NCBI RefSeq assembly: GCF_034479515.1
Contig: NZ_CP140152.1
Span: forward strand, 5,456,001-5,520,000
Source: Duganella zoogloeoides
GTDB taxonomy: Bacteria > Pseudomonadota > Gammaproteobacteria > Burkholderiales > Burkholderiaceae_D
DNA: 64,000 nt
Reading direction: 5' to 3'
A program made the position numbers and the translations under genes. A model generated the notes under the pieces. It saw nothing but the letters and a program-made list of their open reading frames with translations, searched no databases and was not told where the DNA came from. Below, piece by piece: positions 27,712 to 38,764 of the stretch; positions within the stretch are counted from its first letter, which is position 1; the number at the start of each line of letters is the position of its first letter.

Positions 27712-28047
27712 TTAACCGGCCGTGATCACCACGGGCGCCCCACCCTGCGCGCTGACCATCTCCGACAGCGAGGCCAGCATTTCCGAGCCGTCGCGGGTGT
27801 TGATCCACTGGCCTTCGACTTGGCGATAGTGGTAGCCGCCCGAGCGCGACGCCACCCACAGTTCCTTCATCGCCGCCTGGCTGTTGACGATGATCTTGGA
27901 ACCGTTGTGGAGGAATTCGATTTCGAGCACATTGCCGCTGCGGCTGCATTCGACGTCGATCATGTCTTCGTCGTTCAATTTGTCCAACGCCGCCTCGATG
28001 GCGTCGAGGGTGGCCTCGGCCTGCGCCAGGAATTCTGAATCGCCCAT
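27712..28047 (-). CDS. cyaY: Frataxin-like iron-sulfur assembly protein CyaY
   Basis: A 111-residue frataxin. An acidic N-terminal helix (LDAIEAALDKLNDEDMIDVE) forms the iron-binding ridge. It is followed by the beta-sheet core (NVLEIEFLHNGSKIIVNSQAAMKELWVASRSGGYHY). It modulates the IscS/IscU cysteine desulfurase complex. Divergent from lptM-lysA with only 39 nt between starts, a common arrangement in proteobacteria. Confidence 0.95.
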   Translation of the reverse strand: MGDSEFLAQAEATLDAIEAALDKLNDEDMIDVECSRSGNVLEIEFLHNGSKIIVNSQAAMKELWVASRSGGYHYRQVEGQWINTRDGSEMLASLSEMVSAQGGAPVVITAG

Positions 28048-28086
28048 GCTAAACTCCAGTATCTATAGTCAATCCGTGATTCTATC

Positions 28087-28353
28087 GTGAAGTCTGCCCC
28101 GACATCCCCTATTCGTTATGCTGTCTCTCCGATTATCGGCGCCGCCACCCTGGCGCTGACGGTCATGCTCGGCGGTTGCGGCCAACCCGGCCCGCTCTAC
28201 CTGCCCAAGCCGCCAGTAACAAAACCTGCCAAAAGCAGCACGGTCCCGGTATCCCCGGCCGCCGAGCCGCCGGCGCCCATCGTGCCGACGCCGGCCGAGC
28301 CACTGGCTCCGCCGTCCATGCAGTCCCCCACCACCGTACCGTCCACTAAATAA
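28087..28353 (+). CDS. lptM: LPS translocon maturation lipoprotein LptM (YifL-like)
   Basis: An 88-residue small lipoprotein starting at GTG 28087. The signal ends in LGGC (Cys31), directly followed by GQPGPLYLP, the LptM signature (CG-x-x-GPLYLP). The rest is Pro/Ala-rich and disordered. In E. coli LptM aids oxidative maturation of the LptDE translocon. It is immediately upstream of lysA (4-nt gap), the typical position. The basic residues before the hydrophobic segment are few, so the exact start is moderately certain. Confidence 0.85.
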   Translation: MKSAPTSPIRYAVSPIIGAATLALTVMLGGCGQPGPLYLPKPPVTKPAKSSTVPVSPAAEPPAPIVPTPAEPLAPPSMQSPTTVPSTK

Positions 28354-28357
28354 TTCT

Positions 28358-29635
28358 ATGTCGCAATTTTCGTATCAAGACGGCGTGCTGCACGCCGAAG
28401 GCGTGTCGCTGGCCGCCATCGCCGCCGAGCATGGCACCCCGACCTATGTCTATTCCAAGGCCGCGCTGCTGGGCAATTTCGCCGCGTACGCCGACGCCTG
28501 CCAGGGCCGCGACGCACTGGTGTGCTACGCCATGAAGGCCAACTCCAACCTGGCCATCCTCGACCTGCTGGCCCGCCAGGGCGCCGGCTTCGACATCGTC
28601 TCCGGCGGCGAGCTGCAGCGCGTGCTGGCCGCAGGCGGCGACCCGGGCAAGGTGATTTTCTCGGGCGTAGGCAAGAGCGTCGATGAAATGCGCCTGGCGC
28701 TGTCGCACGACATCCTGTGCTTCAACGTCGAATCGATCCCCGAGCTGCACCGCTTGAACGACGTGGCCGGGTCCATGGGCAAGACCGCGCGCATCTCGCT
28801 GCGCGTCAACCCCAACGTCGATCCGAAAACCCACCCGTACATCGCCACCGGCCTGAAAGCGAGCAAATTCGGCGTGGCCTTTGACGATGCACTGGACACC
28901 TACCGCGCCGCTGCCGCGCTGCCGCATATCGACGTGGCCGGCATCGACTGCCACATCGGCTCGCAACTGCTGGACGACCAGCCGCTGCTCGAAGCATTGG
29001 ACCGCCTGATTGAACTGATCGACCGCCTCGGCGACGAAGGCATCACCTTGCACCACCTCGACATGGGCGGCGGCATCGGCATCGACTACCGCGAAGCAGG
29101 CGAAGCCGCACCGGTGCCGGTGGGCGACTACCTGGGCCGCGTGTTCGCCCGCATCGACGCCTGGCGCGCCGAGCGTTACGACGGCCAACCAATCAAAGTG
29201 ATTTTTGAGCCGGGCCGCTCGATCGTGGGCGACACCGGCGTGCTGCTGACCCGCGTGGAATTCATCAAGCACGGCGAAGAAAAGAACTTCTGCATCGTCG
29301 ATGCCGCCATGAACGACATGGCCCGCCCGGCCCTGTACCAGGCCTGGATGGACATGCAGCCGGTGGTGCAAGGCCAGGCCGAGAGCAAGACCTACGACAT
29401 CGTCGGCCCGATCTGCGAATCGGGCGACTGGCTGGCCCGCGACCGCGCGCTGGCGGTGGCAGCCGGCGACCTGCTGGTGATGCACTCGGCAGGCGCCTAC
29501 GGCATGACCATGGCCTCCAACTACAATACCCGTGGCCGCGCCGCCGAAATCATCGTTGACGGCACTACGGCCCACATCGTCCGTCGCCGCGAAACCCCGG
29601 CGGAACTCTACGCCCTGGAATCGCTGATCAGCTAA
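28358..29635 (+). CDS. lysA: Diaminopimelate decarboxylase
   Basis: A 425-residue PLP-dependent fold-III decarboxylase (meso-DAP to L-lysine + CO2). CYAMKANSN carries the PLP Lys, HIGSQL follows, [11 protein letters not shown] binds PLP phosphate, and GPICESGDW has the catalytic Cys from the partner subunit. Length is typical. Transcribed with lptM. Confidence 0.97.
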   Translation: MSQFSYQDGVLHAEGVSLAAIAAEHGTPTYVYSKAALLGNFAAYADACQGRDALVCYAMKANSNLAILDLLARQGAGFDIVSGGELQRVLAAGGDPGKVIFSGVGKSVDEMRLALSHDILCFNVESIPELHRLNDVAGSMGKTARISLRVNPNVDPKTHPYIATGLKASKFGVAFDDALDTYRAAAALPHIDVAGIDCHIGSQLLDDQPLLEALDRLIELIDRLGDEGITLHHLDMGGGIGIDYREAGEAAPVPVGDYLGRVFARIDAWRAERYDGQPIKVIFEPGRSIVGDTGVLLTRVEFIKHGEEKNFCIVDAAMNDMARPALYQAWMDMQPVVQGQAESKTYDIVGPICESGDWLARDRALAVAAGDLLVMHSAGAYGMTMASNYNTRGRAAEIIVDGTTAHIVRRRETPAELYALESLIS

Positions 29636-29638
29636 CAC

Positions 29639-29720
29639 TTCGGGGTCAGTGCCGACATTCGGACACGAACTCAAGCTTTAGCAGCTGAGCTTGTGTCCGA
29701 ATGTCGGCACTGACCCCGAA
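29639..29720. repeat. Long inverted repeat between convergent lysA and msrQ
   Basis: Arms 29639-29666 and 29693-29720 are perfect 28-bp reverse complements (TTCGGGGTCAGTGCCG...CGGCACTGACCCCGAA). They enclose a 26-nt centre containing partial AAGCT/AGCTT pairing. It starts 4 nt after the lysA stop and ends 6 nt before the msrQ stop. It can serve as a bidirectional terminator, although no T-run follows. Sequence and size suggest a REP-type mobile repeat (inference). Confidence 0.85.
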
Positions 29721-29726
29721 CTTGTT

Positions 29727-30341
29727 TCAGGCTTTGGCCTGCTTGCGCAGTGCCCAGAACACTCTCAAGCCCAGCAGCACTGCCAGGATCGAACCGTAGA
29801 TGATCGGCTCGGTGAAGTTGTGCTTGCCTGCTTTCATCCACCAGAAGTGCAGGATCGCCAGCGGCGCGATCACGTAGATCAGCCGGTGCAGCCACTGCCA
29901 GCGCTTGCCGCCCAGGCGGCGGATCATGGCGTTGGTGCTGGTGGCCGCCAGCGGGATCAGCAGCACGAAGGCGATGAAACCAACCGTGATGAACGGCCGC
30001 CGCAGCACGTCTTTCCACATTTCAGCCAGATCGAAGAAATGATCGAACCATAAAAACGTCATGAAGTGCAGCACGCCGTAAAAGAACATGAACAGCCCCA
30101 GCATGCGGCGCAGCTTGACCAGCCAGTTCCATTTGGTTAAACGTCGCAAGGGCGTGATCGCCAGCGTGATGCACAGGAAATACAGGGTCCAGTCGCCGGT
30201 GGAGCGCGTGATGAATTCGAGCGGTTCCACCAGTTGCCCGGTCACCGTCAGATAGACCATGCGCGCCAGCGGGATCAGGGCGGCCAGGAACACGATCGCC
30301 TTGATCAGGCTGGTGTGGCGCGCGGTGGGATTGAAAGCCAT
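29727..30341 (-). CDS. msrQ: Heme-binding subunit MsrQ of the periplasmic methionine sulfoxide reductase
   Basis: A 204-residue membrane protein of the ferric-reductase-like family. It has about six helices, with heme-ligand His candidates in FFYGVLHFMTF and RLIYVIAPLAILHFWW. It passes electrons from the quinone pool or flavin reductase to MsrP. Start 30341 is 13 nt after the msrP stop; the order msrP-msrQ on one transcript is standard. Confidence 0.94.
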   Translation of the reverse strand: MAFNPTARHTSLIKAIVFLAALIPLARMVYLTVTGQLVEPLEFITRSTGDWTLYFLCITLAITPLRRLTKWNWLVKLRRMLGLFMFFYGVLHFMTFLWFDHFFDLAEMWKDVLRRPFITVGFIAFVLLIPLAATSTNAMIRRLGGKRWQWLHRLIYVIAPLAILHFWWMKAGKHNFTEPIIYGSILAVLLGLRVFWALRKQAKA

Positions 30342-30354
30342 GCTGCGTAGCGCC

Positions 30355-31335
30355 TCAATAGAATTTTTTCAGGTCCATGCCGGCGTACAGCGGCGCGACG
30401 TCGCTGTAACCGTTGAACATCAGCGTCTTGCGCTTGCGGGCCAGGAAGCCGTCTTCGCCGATGCGGCGCTCGGACGCCTGCGACCAGCGCGGGTGATCGA
30501 CCTCGGGATTCACATTCGAGTAGAAGCCGTACTCGCGCGGCGCCGAGATATTCCACGATGTGCGCGGCAGGTCCTTTACAAAACGGATCTTGACGATCGA
30601 CTTGGCGGACTTAAAACCATACTTCCACGGCAAGACCATGCGCACCGGCGCGCCGTTCTGGTTCGGCAGCACTTCGCCATACATGCCAAAGGTGAGCAGC
30701 GCCAGCGGGTGATTGGCTTCGTCGATGCGCAGCCCTTCCGTGTACGGCCACTCGAGCACGCGGCTGTTCACGCCCGGCATCTGCTTGCGGTCGTTGAGGG
30801 TGATGAATTCCACGTACTTGGCGTTGCCGGTCGGCTCGACCTTCTTGATGATTTCGGAGAACGAGTAGCCCACCCACGGAATCACCATCGACCAGCCTTC
30901 GACGCAGCGCAGCCGGTAAATGCGCTCTTCCATTGGCGCGAGCTTGAGCAGTGCATCGATGTCGAGCGTCATCGGTTTCTTGACTTCGCCCTCGATCTGC
31001 ACCGTCCACGGCCGGGTTTTCAGGGTGCCGGCGTTGGCCGCCGGATCGCTCTTGTCGGTGCCGAACTCGTAGAAATTGTTGTAGGTGGTGGCGTCCTTGT
31101 ACGGCGTCTGCTTGTCGAGCGCCGAATAGGCGGGATTGAGCCTGGCCGGCAGCTTGGCCAGGCCGGCGCCTTGGGCAAACGCTTCGCGGTTGGCCATTTC
31201 CAGCAGCGCGGCGCTGCCGATGGCGCCGGCAGCGACCTGCTTGATGAAGGTGCGACGCGACTCGTACAGCGCGCGCGGTGTGATTTCCGACGAAAACGGC
31301 AGTTCGATACCGTTGGGGCTACGCTTGATCAGCAT
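30355..31335 (-). CDS. msrP: Periplasmic methionine sulfoxide reductase catalytic subunit MsrP
   Basis: A 326-residue molybdopterin enzyme repairing oxidised Met in envelope proteins. The Tat signal SRRTFIKQ (Arg27-Arg28) lies ahead of a hydrophobic stretch ending FAQG. The molybdenum-coordinating Cys144 is in LRCVEGWSM, and the fold continues with [24 protein letters not shown] 31335 has GGAG 6 nt upstream; the in-frame codon at 31362 has no such support. Confidence 0.95.
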   Translation of the reverse strand: MLIKRSPNGIELPFSSEITPRALYESRRTFIKQVAAGAIGSAALLEMANREAFAQGAGLAKLPARLNPAYSALDKQTPYKDATTYNNFYEFGTDKSDPAANAGTLKTRPWTVQIEGEVKKPMTLDIDALLKLAPMEERIYRLRCVEGWSMVIPWVGYSFSEIIKKVEPTGNAKYVEFITLNDRKQMPGVNSRVLEWPYTEGLRIDEANHPLALLTFGMYGEVLPNQNGAPVRMVLPWKYGFKSAKSIVKIRFVKDLPRTSWNISAPREYGFYSNVNPEVDHPRWSQASERRIGEDGFLARKRKTLMFNGYSDVAPLYAGMDLKKFY

Positions 31336-31426
31336 GTTGACTCCAGAAAAGGTACAAGGCAATGTCGCAACCTTACACCAATCCCGGAAAACAGATATTA
31401 CGGCTCAGTTAACCTTGAAAAATGTT

Positions 31427-32611
31427 TTATAGCTTGCCATACGAGTGCAGGCCCGACAGGAACATGTTCACGCCGAGGAAGGCGAACGTGGTCACCAACA
31501 GGCCCACCAGCGCCCACCAGGCCGCCGGACGGCCGCGCAAGCCCGTCATCAGGCGCATGTGCAACCAGGCAGCGTAGTTGAGCCAGACGATCAGCGCCCA
31601 GGTCTCTTTCGGATCCCACGACCAGTAGCCGCCCCACGCTTCCGCCGCCCACAGCGCGCCGAGGATGGTCGCGATGGTGAAGAAGGCGAAACCGGCCGAG
31701 ATGGCCTTGTACATGACGTCGTCCAGGACCTCGAGCGACGGCAGGCGGTCCACCAGCCGGTTCGACGATTTGAGCAGGTAGGCCACCGCCACCATCGCCG
31801 CCAGCGCGAAGTTACCGTAGCCAATGAAGTTGGCCGGCACGTGGATCTTCATCCACCAGCTTTGCAGGGCCGGCAGCAGCGGCTGAATTTCGGCGGCATC
31901 GCGCGAGGTGGTGTACCAGAACAGGAAGCCGATGGCGGCAGTAATGATCAACAGCACGAACGGCCCCATTTGCCGGGTCTTGTAACGGTCCTCGAAGTAC
32001 AGGTAGAACATCGAGGTGATCAGCGCGAACAGGATGAACACTTCGTACAGGTTGGAGACGGGAATGTGGCCCACGTCGGCACCGACCAGGTACGACTCGT
32101 ACCAGCGCACCATCATGCCGGTCCAGCCCAGTACCACGGCAGCCCAGCTGAGCTTGGTGCCGAGGCTGCTCCACGCGTCCGACTTGCCGGCAAAGCCGAT
32201 CCCGTAGAACAGCGTGGACAGGCAGAACATCACGCTCATCCATAAAATCGCCGACTGGCTCGAGATCATGTACCGCAGCCAGAATTTTTGGGTCCCCATG
32301 TCGAGCTGGCCTGCGTACATCGAGACCGCCCACAAGGACAGCACCGCGACCAGCGCCATCACCCAGCGCACCGGTTTCCAGTGCCAGCCCAGCGCCGCGA
32401 ACACGGGCGCGCACAGCAGCATGATCGCTTCCTCGTACACGTCCATGAAGTGGCCGTAGCGGTTGAAGGCAAACACGGCGCCCGCCAGCAGCGCGGCGGC
32501 AAACAGCCAGTCCACGACGGTCAGGCGCTTGAAGTAGCCGGGCGCCTGCACATAGGTGCCGCCGGTGGCCTCGGTGGGGGTGGTCCGGGTTGATTTTTCA
32601 GTCAGTTCCAT
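31427..32611 (-). CDS. ccsB: Cytochrome c biogenesis protein CcsB (ResC/CcsA-type)
   Basis: A 394-residue multi-pass protein of the system II cytochrome c synthase. The tryptophan-rich heme-handling WWD motif is WGGYWSWDPKETWALIVW, with conserved His on both sides (HVPANFIGYGNF, WLHMRLMTG). It works with ResB to carry heme across the membrane and attach it to CXXCH. It lies 50 nt downstream of resB; the cytochrome c4 gene upstream is a likely substrate. Confidence 0.93.
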   Translation of the reverse strand: MELTEKSTRTTPTEATGGTYVQAPGYFKRLTVVDWLFAAALLAGAVFAFNRYGHFMDVYEEAIMLLCAPVFAALGWHWKPVRWVMALVAVLSLWAVSMYAGQLDMGTQKFWLRYMISSQSAILWMSVMFCLSTLFYGIGFAGKSDAWSSLGTKLSWAAVVLGWTGMMVRWYESYLVGADVGHIPVSNLYEVFILFALITSMFYLYFEDRYKTRQMGPFVLLIITAAIGFLFWYTTSRDAAEIQPLLPALQSWWMKIHVPANFIGYGNFALAAMVAVAYLLKSSNRLVDRLPSLEVLDDVMYKAISAGFAFFTIATILGALWAAEAWGGYWSWDPKETWALIVWLNYAAWLHMRLMTGLRGRPAAWWALVGLLVTTFAFLGVNMFLSGLHSYGKL

Positions 32612-32661
32612 TATTTCTCCATGCTGCGCTGGTCATACGCTCGGCGTACGCTGATCGTACA

Positions 32662-34749
32662 TTAAGCCGATTGCGGCAACTTTTCCTTCAATGTTACAAA
32701 TTCCCGCTCGAAATCGAGCGTCTTGCGTTGCGTGCTCATGGCCATTAATGCCTCGGCGCCGCCAGAATGTTCAACATCGTCCTTGATCCACACCCACAGG
32801 CGGCGCTCGCGGATATAAAACATCGAAAACACGCCCAGCACCAGCAGCGCGCAGCCGAAGTACACGATGTTCTTGCCCGGCGAGCGCGTGACCTGGAACA
32901 CCGACGCCTTCACTTCCACGAACTCATCGAGCTGCAAATACACGGGGGCGCCGTAGAAAAACGCGTCCGACAGCGCATTGGTGGCCAGCAGCAGGTAGCG
33001 GCCGTGGGCTTCATCGGCGGTGACCGGCGCCAGGCCGTCTTTTGCACGCGCCACCTGCCACAGCTCCCACAGGCTGCCGTTCAAGATTTTCATGAACACT
33101 TCGGCGGTCTTTTCCTGGCCTTCGACCGGCACTTTTTCCAGGAATTGCGAAATCGACACGAAGCCGCCCACCTTGCCATCACCGGCAAACAGGCCCAGGC
33201 TTTTTTCGGACGACGCTTCGATCTGCGACCGCACGGCAGCGACATCGCCGGTCTGCGGCGCGGCGCGCTCGCCGTACCGCTTGGCGGCAGCAGCGCGCAG
33301 GGCCGGGTCGGCCAGGGCGGCGCGCAAGCGCATCCAGTCGCGCACCGAGTGCTCGTCGTCGGCGGGGATGCGCAGGTAGCTGAACGGATCGGACGGGTTG
33401 GCGCGCACGCCGGCCAGGAACACGGACGCGCCGTCGAGCGTCATCGGCTGCATGTAGTTCTGGTATTCGCGCGCCTGGCCGGTCTTGTCGCGCAGCTTGT
33501 ACTGCACGCTGGGGCCGACGTTTTTCAGTTCGTTGGACAAGCTGCCCCGTCCGGCCGAACCGGTGTGCTTGTCGAGGCTGGCCGACAAGGCTTCGCGCAG
33601 GCTTTTATCCTGCTTGACCGCGCGTGCGTCGTTGTTCATGTTTTCCACGTTGAACGGCCGGAAGCCCGACCACTCGATGGTGTAGGCGTCGCTGAACGGC
33701 GTGGTGCCGCCCACTTCGCCATCGAGTTCGAAACTCTGGGTGCCGGTGCCCAGCATCGGGTAGCCCTTGAGCTTGAGCTTGCTGCCGCCGTCTTCAAAGC
33801 TGGACTGGTAAATTGCCAGGCCCTTGAAGATCAAAGGCTTGTTGACCTCGATGACGGCATTGACCTTTTCGCCGGAGGCGTGATCGACCACCTCGACATC
33901 GCTGGCAAACAGCTTGGGCATGCCGGTGCTGTAAAAATCGATGGTGAATTTCTTCAGGTTGATGGTAATCGGCAGATCCTGGATCAGCACGCCGTCGGGA
34001 CGCTGCAGCAGCGCGCTCGAACTGTTCGAGCCTTCGGGGATCAGGGTATTGCCACGGAAGGTGGGGTTGGCGGTGCTCAGGCGGTGCTTGGCCGGCACTT
34101 CGGCGATCAGGCCGCTGCCGGCAAACGGCGTCTTGCCCAGCACCCATTCCTGGAAGCGGATCGGCAAGTCGGAATCGAACAGCGCGCCCACGCAAATGAC
34201 CACGATCGACGCGTGGGCGAAGATGTAGCCGAACTTGTTGGCGCCGCCCTGCTTGGCCGCCAGCAAGGTGCCGTTGTCGCGCTCGACGATCTTCACGCGA
34301 TAGCCGTTGTCGGCCAGGCGGGCGGCGGTCTGCTGCGCCAGCGCGGCACGCGCGAGTGGCGCACGCCAGTGCATGCGGTGCGGGAAATTGAGCAGCGACT
34401 GTTCGCGCACGTTTTCACGCCAGCTGCGCATGTCGCGCACCATCTTCGGGGCGTTGCGCGCGATGCACAGGCTGGTGGACGATACCAGCAGCGTCATCAG
34501 GAGCATGAACCACCACGACGAGTACACGGCATACAGGCCGGCCTTGTCGAACACCTCGAACCAGAATGGCCCGAACTGGTTGATGTAGTTGGAGGTGGCC
34601 TCGCTCTGCTTCATCACCGTGCCGATCACGGCGGCAATGGCGATCATTGCCAGCATGGCAATCGCAAAGCGCATCGAGGACATCAGTTCGATCGTCTCGC
34701 CGATGATGGGGCGGCGGGTCTTGATTTGGATACCGGTGGTGCTAGTCAT
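32662..34749 (-). CDS. resB: Cytochrome c biogenesis protein ResB (Ccs1)
   Basis: A 695-residue protein with three N-terminal membrane helices, a very large periplasmic domain and a final helix (NIVYFGCALLVLGVFSMFYI) followed by a basic cytoplasmic tail. SSMRFAIAMLAMIAIAAVIGT near the start is typical of ResB. ATG 34749 (MTSTTGIQIK) was taken because the upstream extension to 34812 is Cys/Phe-rich and unlike the family; the SD is weak either way. Partner of CcsB. Confidence 0.92.
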   Translation of the reverse strand: MTSTTGIQIKTRRPIIGETIELMSSMRFAIAMLAMIAIAAVIGTVMKQSEATSNYINQFGPFWFEVFDKAGLYAVYSSWWFMLLMTLLVSSTSLCIARNAPKMVRDMRSWRENVREQSLLNFPHRMHWRAPLARAALAQQTAARLADNGYRVKIVERDNGTLLAAKQGGANKFGYIFAHASIVVICVGALFDSDLPIRFQEWVLGKTPFAGSGLIAEVPAKHRLSTANPTFRGNTLIPEGSNSSSALLQRPDGVLIQDLPITINLKKFTIDFYSTGMPKLFASDVEVVDHASGEKVNAVIEVNKPLIFKGLAIYQSSFEDGGSKLKLKGYPMLGTGTQSFELDGEVGGTTPFSDAYTIEWSGFRPFNVENMNNDARAVKQDKSLREALSASLDKHTGSAGRGSLSNELKNVGPSVQYKLRDKTGQAREYQNYMQPMTLDGASVFLAGVRANPSDPFSYLRIPADDEHSVRDWMRLRAALADPALRAAAAKRYGERAAPQTGDVAAVRSQIEASSEKSLGLFAGDGKVGGFVSISQFLEKVPVEGQEKTAEVFMKILNGSLWELWQVARAKDGLAPVTADEAHGRYLLLATNALSDAFFYGAPVYLQLDEFVEVKASVFQVTRSPGKNIVYFGCALLVLGVFSMFYIRERRLWVWIKDDVEHSGGAEALMAMSTQRKTLDFEREFVTLKEKLPQSA

Positions 34750-34869
34750 GCATGGCGATCTAAAAAATGGGGCAACCGCGCAGCATACCAATAAAAAGGG
34801 CGGCCCGCTCACGCCGCCGCCCTCCCGATTGGTATAAAAACGCTCTAGTCAGCGATTTATGCGGCAGCC

Positions 34870-35544
34870 TTATTTGAGGCCGGCCACGTAATCCGCTACC
34901 GCTTTCATTTCCTCGTCGGACATGCGGGCGGCGATGGTGGCCATTTCCGGGCTGTTCTTGCGGCCGTGCCCTTTGAACAGGCCCAGCTGGGCAACCGTGT
35001 AATCCTGGTGCTGACCGGCCAGGCGCGGGTACAGCGCGGGAATGCCACCACCGGTGGCGCCATGACAGCTGGCACAGGCCGGCACGTTTTTCTCGGCAAT
35101 GCCACCGCGATAAATTTTCTTGCCCAGGTCGATGCTGTCGCGGTTTTTCGCCGCGCCCGGTTTCGACGGCTGGGTGGCCAGCCAGGCCGCCACGTTGTGC
35201 TTGTCTGCATCCGTGAGCATCTTCGAGTACAGCGACATCACCGGCTGGTTGCGGGCGTCGGTGGTGAAGTTGACCAGTTGCTTGTACAGGTAGCTCTGGC
35301 TTTGCGCGGACAGCTTGGGATTGATGGAAATGGTCGAGTTGCCATTGGCGCCGTGGCACGACACGCAAGCCGGCAGGCCGCGCGCAGCATCCCCTTCCGC
35401 GTACAACGTGCCGCCCTTGGCCGGATCGACCTTGGTGGCAGCTGGTGCAGCGGGAGCTTTATCTTGGGCGTATCCGCTGGCAGCGGAAAAGGCGATGGCG
35501 GCGATGAGCAGGGGTTTCAGCAAAGGAGAAAACGCACGTTTCAT
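34870..35544 (-). CDS. Diheme cytochrome c4-type protein
   Basis: A 224-residue periplasmic protein. The signal peptide ends SGYAQ. Two c-type heme sites are present: CVSCH (60-64) and CASCH (157-161). Each is followed by a distal Met region (NQPVMSLYSKM, SPEMATIAARM), giving two similar halves as in cytochrome c4. It likely donates electrons to a terminal oxidase. It lies upstream of resB-ccsB on the same strand, divergent from yihA. Confidence 0.92.
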   Translation of the reverse strand: MKRAFSPLLKPLLIAAIAFSAASGYAQDKAPAAPAATKVDPAKGGTLYAEGDAARGLPACVSCHGANGNSTISINPKLSAQSQSYLYKQLVNFTTDARNQPVMSLYSKMLTDADKHNVAAWLATQPSKPGAAKNRDSIDLGKKIYRGGIAEKNVPACASCHGATGGGIPALYPRLAGQHQDYTVAQLGLFKGHGRKNSPEMATIAARMSDEEMKAVADYVAGLK

Positions 35545-35699
35545 TCAAGCACCTTGGAAGGAGTCTATAAAGTTTTACGTCCGAATGAAGGCGTGGCATT
35601 CTCGAATGCCTGGCAACATTCCGTGACTAGGCATTGTACAATAGCTTACCTGCCTAACCGCCCCACTTTGTTGCATTTTCCCCCATCTTACGTTATCTC

Positions 35700-36458
35700 A
35701 TGTCTAAACTCTGGCAAGCCCGCTTCTTTACGACCGTTAATCAACTGCGCGACCTGCCCGACACCACGGTGCCGGAGATCGCCTTTGCAGGTCGTTCCAA
35801 CGCCGGTAAATCGACCGCCATCAATATCCTGTGCAATCAGAAGGGTCTGGCGTTCGCTTCCAAGACCCCGGGCCGTACCCAGCACATCAATTATTTCTCG
35901 ATCGGCGGCGCCCACGTGGCCCAGCACCGCAAGGACCCGACCATCGTCGACGAGATCGAATGCCTGCTGGTGGACTTGCCCGGCTACGGCTACGCCGAAG
36001 TGTCCGGCTCGGCCAAGCTGCACTGGCAGCGCCTGCTGGGCGATTATGTCCAGCGCCGCGAACAGCTCGCCGCCCTGATCCTGATCATGGACTCGCGCCG
36101 CCCGTTCACCGACCTCGACATCCAGATGCTCGAATGGTTCGCCCCCACCGGCAAGCCAATCCACTGCATCCTGACCAAGGTGGACAAGCTCAACCGCAAT
36201 GAATCGGTCAACGTGCTGCGCCAGGCCAAGGCTAGGCTCGACAGCTATGTCGATGAAGACGGTGAAGGTTTCCCGTTCACCGTGCAATTGTTCTCCGCCC
36301 TCAAGCGCGTCGGCATCGACGAAGCCAACGACAAGATCCTCGAACTTGCCGGCGTGACCGACGACGACGCAGCCGCCGCGCAGATCGCCGCCCAGGTCGA
36401 GCAGATCGAAGCGATCGACGGCGCCGATGACGATGACGAAGTAAAAGATGCCAAGTAA
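35700..36458 (+). CDS. yihA: Ribosome biogenesis GTPase YihA/YsxC (EngB)
   Basis: A 252-residue TRAFAC GTPase for 50S maturation. G1 is GRSNAGKST (31-39), G2 lies in [13 protein letters not shown]3 is [10 protein letters not shown] and G4 TKVDKL. A C-terminal acidic tail of about 35 residues, rich in Asp/Ala, extends past the usual fold. Divergent from the cytochrome c4 gene; 22 nt before hemB. Confidence 0.95.
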   Translation: MSKLWQARFFTTVNQLRDLPDTTVPEIAFAGRSNAGKSTAINILCNQKGLAFASKTPGRTQHINYFSIGGAHVAQHRKDPTIVDEIECLLVDLPGYGYAEVSGSAKLHWQRLLGDYVQRREQLAALILIMDSRRPFTDLDIQMLEWFAPTGKPIHCILTKVDKLNRNESVNVLRQAKARLDSYVDEDGEGFPFTVQLFSALKRVGIDEANDKILELAGVTDDDAAAAQIAAQVEQIEAIDGADDDDEVKDAK

Positions 36459-36468
36459 CACACACTAA

Positions 36469-37497
<1,029 letters not shown>

Positions 37498-37528
37498 CTA
37501 TCAAATAAGCCAGTCCCGGCGCAGGCAA

Positions 37529-38764
37529 TCAGCCATCGCTGCGCAATGCAGCGATCGGGTCCAGTGCCGCCGCCTGGCGCGCCGGGAACACGCCGAACGC
37601 CAGGCCCACGGCCACGCACAGCAGCACTGCCACCACCAGGCTCAGCGGTGACCACGCCACCGACCAGCCGGCCAACGCGGCAATGCTGTACGCAGCCACG
37701 GCGCCCAGCGCCACGCCCAGCAGCGCGCCGCTGACGGCGATCACCAGCGCTTCGGCCAGGAACTGCTCGACCACGTCGCGCCGCCGTGCGCCCAGCGCCC
37801 GCTTCAACCCCACTTCGCGGCGCCGCTCGAGCACATTGGCCAGCATGATGTTCATGATGCCGATCCCGCCCACCAGCAGCGACACGGCCGCAATCGAACT
37901 CATGACGATGGCGAAGATGCGCTGGGTCTGCTGGTTCTGGCGGTACAAGCCCATCGGCACGATCAGGTTGGTGTCGTCGGCGCCGCCGTGGCGGCGGGCG
38001 ATCAGCGCCTGCAGCACGCCGGCCGCCTGGTCGGGCGCCACCTTGCCGTCGAGGCGCACGCTGATGCCATCGACCTCGTCTTCGATGGCCTTGAAACCGA
38101 ACCGCGCACGCCCGGTCTCCCAGGCCACGAACAGGCGCTCGTCGTCGAGTCCCAGCTTGATGCCCTCGAAGTCGGACTTGCTTTGCGCGCGGTCCTGCAG
38201 CACCCCCACCACTTGCAGCCAAACATGGTTGAGCTTGACGCGACGGCCCAGCGCCGGCGCGTCGCCGAACAGCGACCGCGCCAGGCGCGCGCCGATCACG
38301 CACACCGGCGCCAGCGTGGCGCTGTCGGCAGGAGACAGCCAGCGCCCGGCAGCCAGCTGCAAGCCGCCATGGGCGGCGTAGTCGAGCGAGACGGCATAGG
38401 CGCGCGCCGGCACCAGGCGCTGGTCGAGCACCAGCTGATCGACCTTGATCTCTTTTTTCAGCGCCACCGATACCGCGCCCGGCACCACCGACAGGGTCGC
38501 CGCGCCATCGGCGGCCGACAGTCCCAGCGAACGGGTGCGCAGCTCCTTGAGCTGCTCGGGATTGATGGCCTTGCTTTCGACCAGCACATTGTCGAGTCCC
38601 AGCTCGGCCACCAGCCGCAACGCCTCGCGCTTGCTGCCCTCGCCCACCGCCAGCATGGCGACAATCGCGCCCACGCCAAACACCATGCCCAGCAAGGTCA
38701 GGCCGGTGCGCAGCTTGCGCCGCCCCAGTTCGGTGACCGCTTCGTGCAACAGGGCCAGGTTCAT
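37529..38764 (-). CDS. MacB-like ABC transporter permease
   Basis: A 411-residue permease of the MacB/FtsX type. An N-terminal helix (GLTLLGMVFGVGAIVAMLAVGEG) precedes a large periplasmic MacB_PCD domain. Three C-terminal helices follow, with VLERRREVGLKRALGARR, the FtsX-family coupling loop. There is no nucleotide-binding domain, so the ATPase is the separate product at 42071-42742. ATG 38764 overlaps the upstream stop by 4 nt. Last gene of a four-gene, ATGA-coupled exporter operon. Substrate unknown. Confidence 0.9.
   Translation of the reverse strand: MNLALLHEAVTELGRRKLRTGLTLLGMVFGVGAIVAMLAVGEGSKREALRLVAELGLDNVLVESKAINPEQLKELRTRSLGLSAADGAATLSVVPGAVSVALKKEIKVDQLVLDQRLVPARAYAVSLDYAAHGGLQLAAGRWLSPADSATLAPVCVIGARLARSLFGDAPALGRRVKLNHVWLQVVGVLQDRAQSKSDFEGIKLGLDDERLFVAWETGRARFGFKAIEDEVDGISVRLDGKVAPDQAAGVLQALIARRHGGADDTNLIVPMGLYRQNQQTQRIFAIVMSSIAAVSLLVGGIGIMNIMLANVLERRREVGLKRALGARRRDVVEQFLAEALVIAVSGALLGVALGAVAAYSIAALAGWSVAWSPLSLVVAVLLCVAVGLAFGVFPARQAAALDPIAALRSDG

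Noticed and set aside
29639..29720. A phage attachment site next to lysA
   Set aside because: There is no integrase, no tRNA and no partial duplicate. It is a plain inverted repeat.
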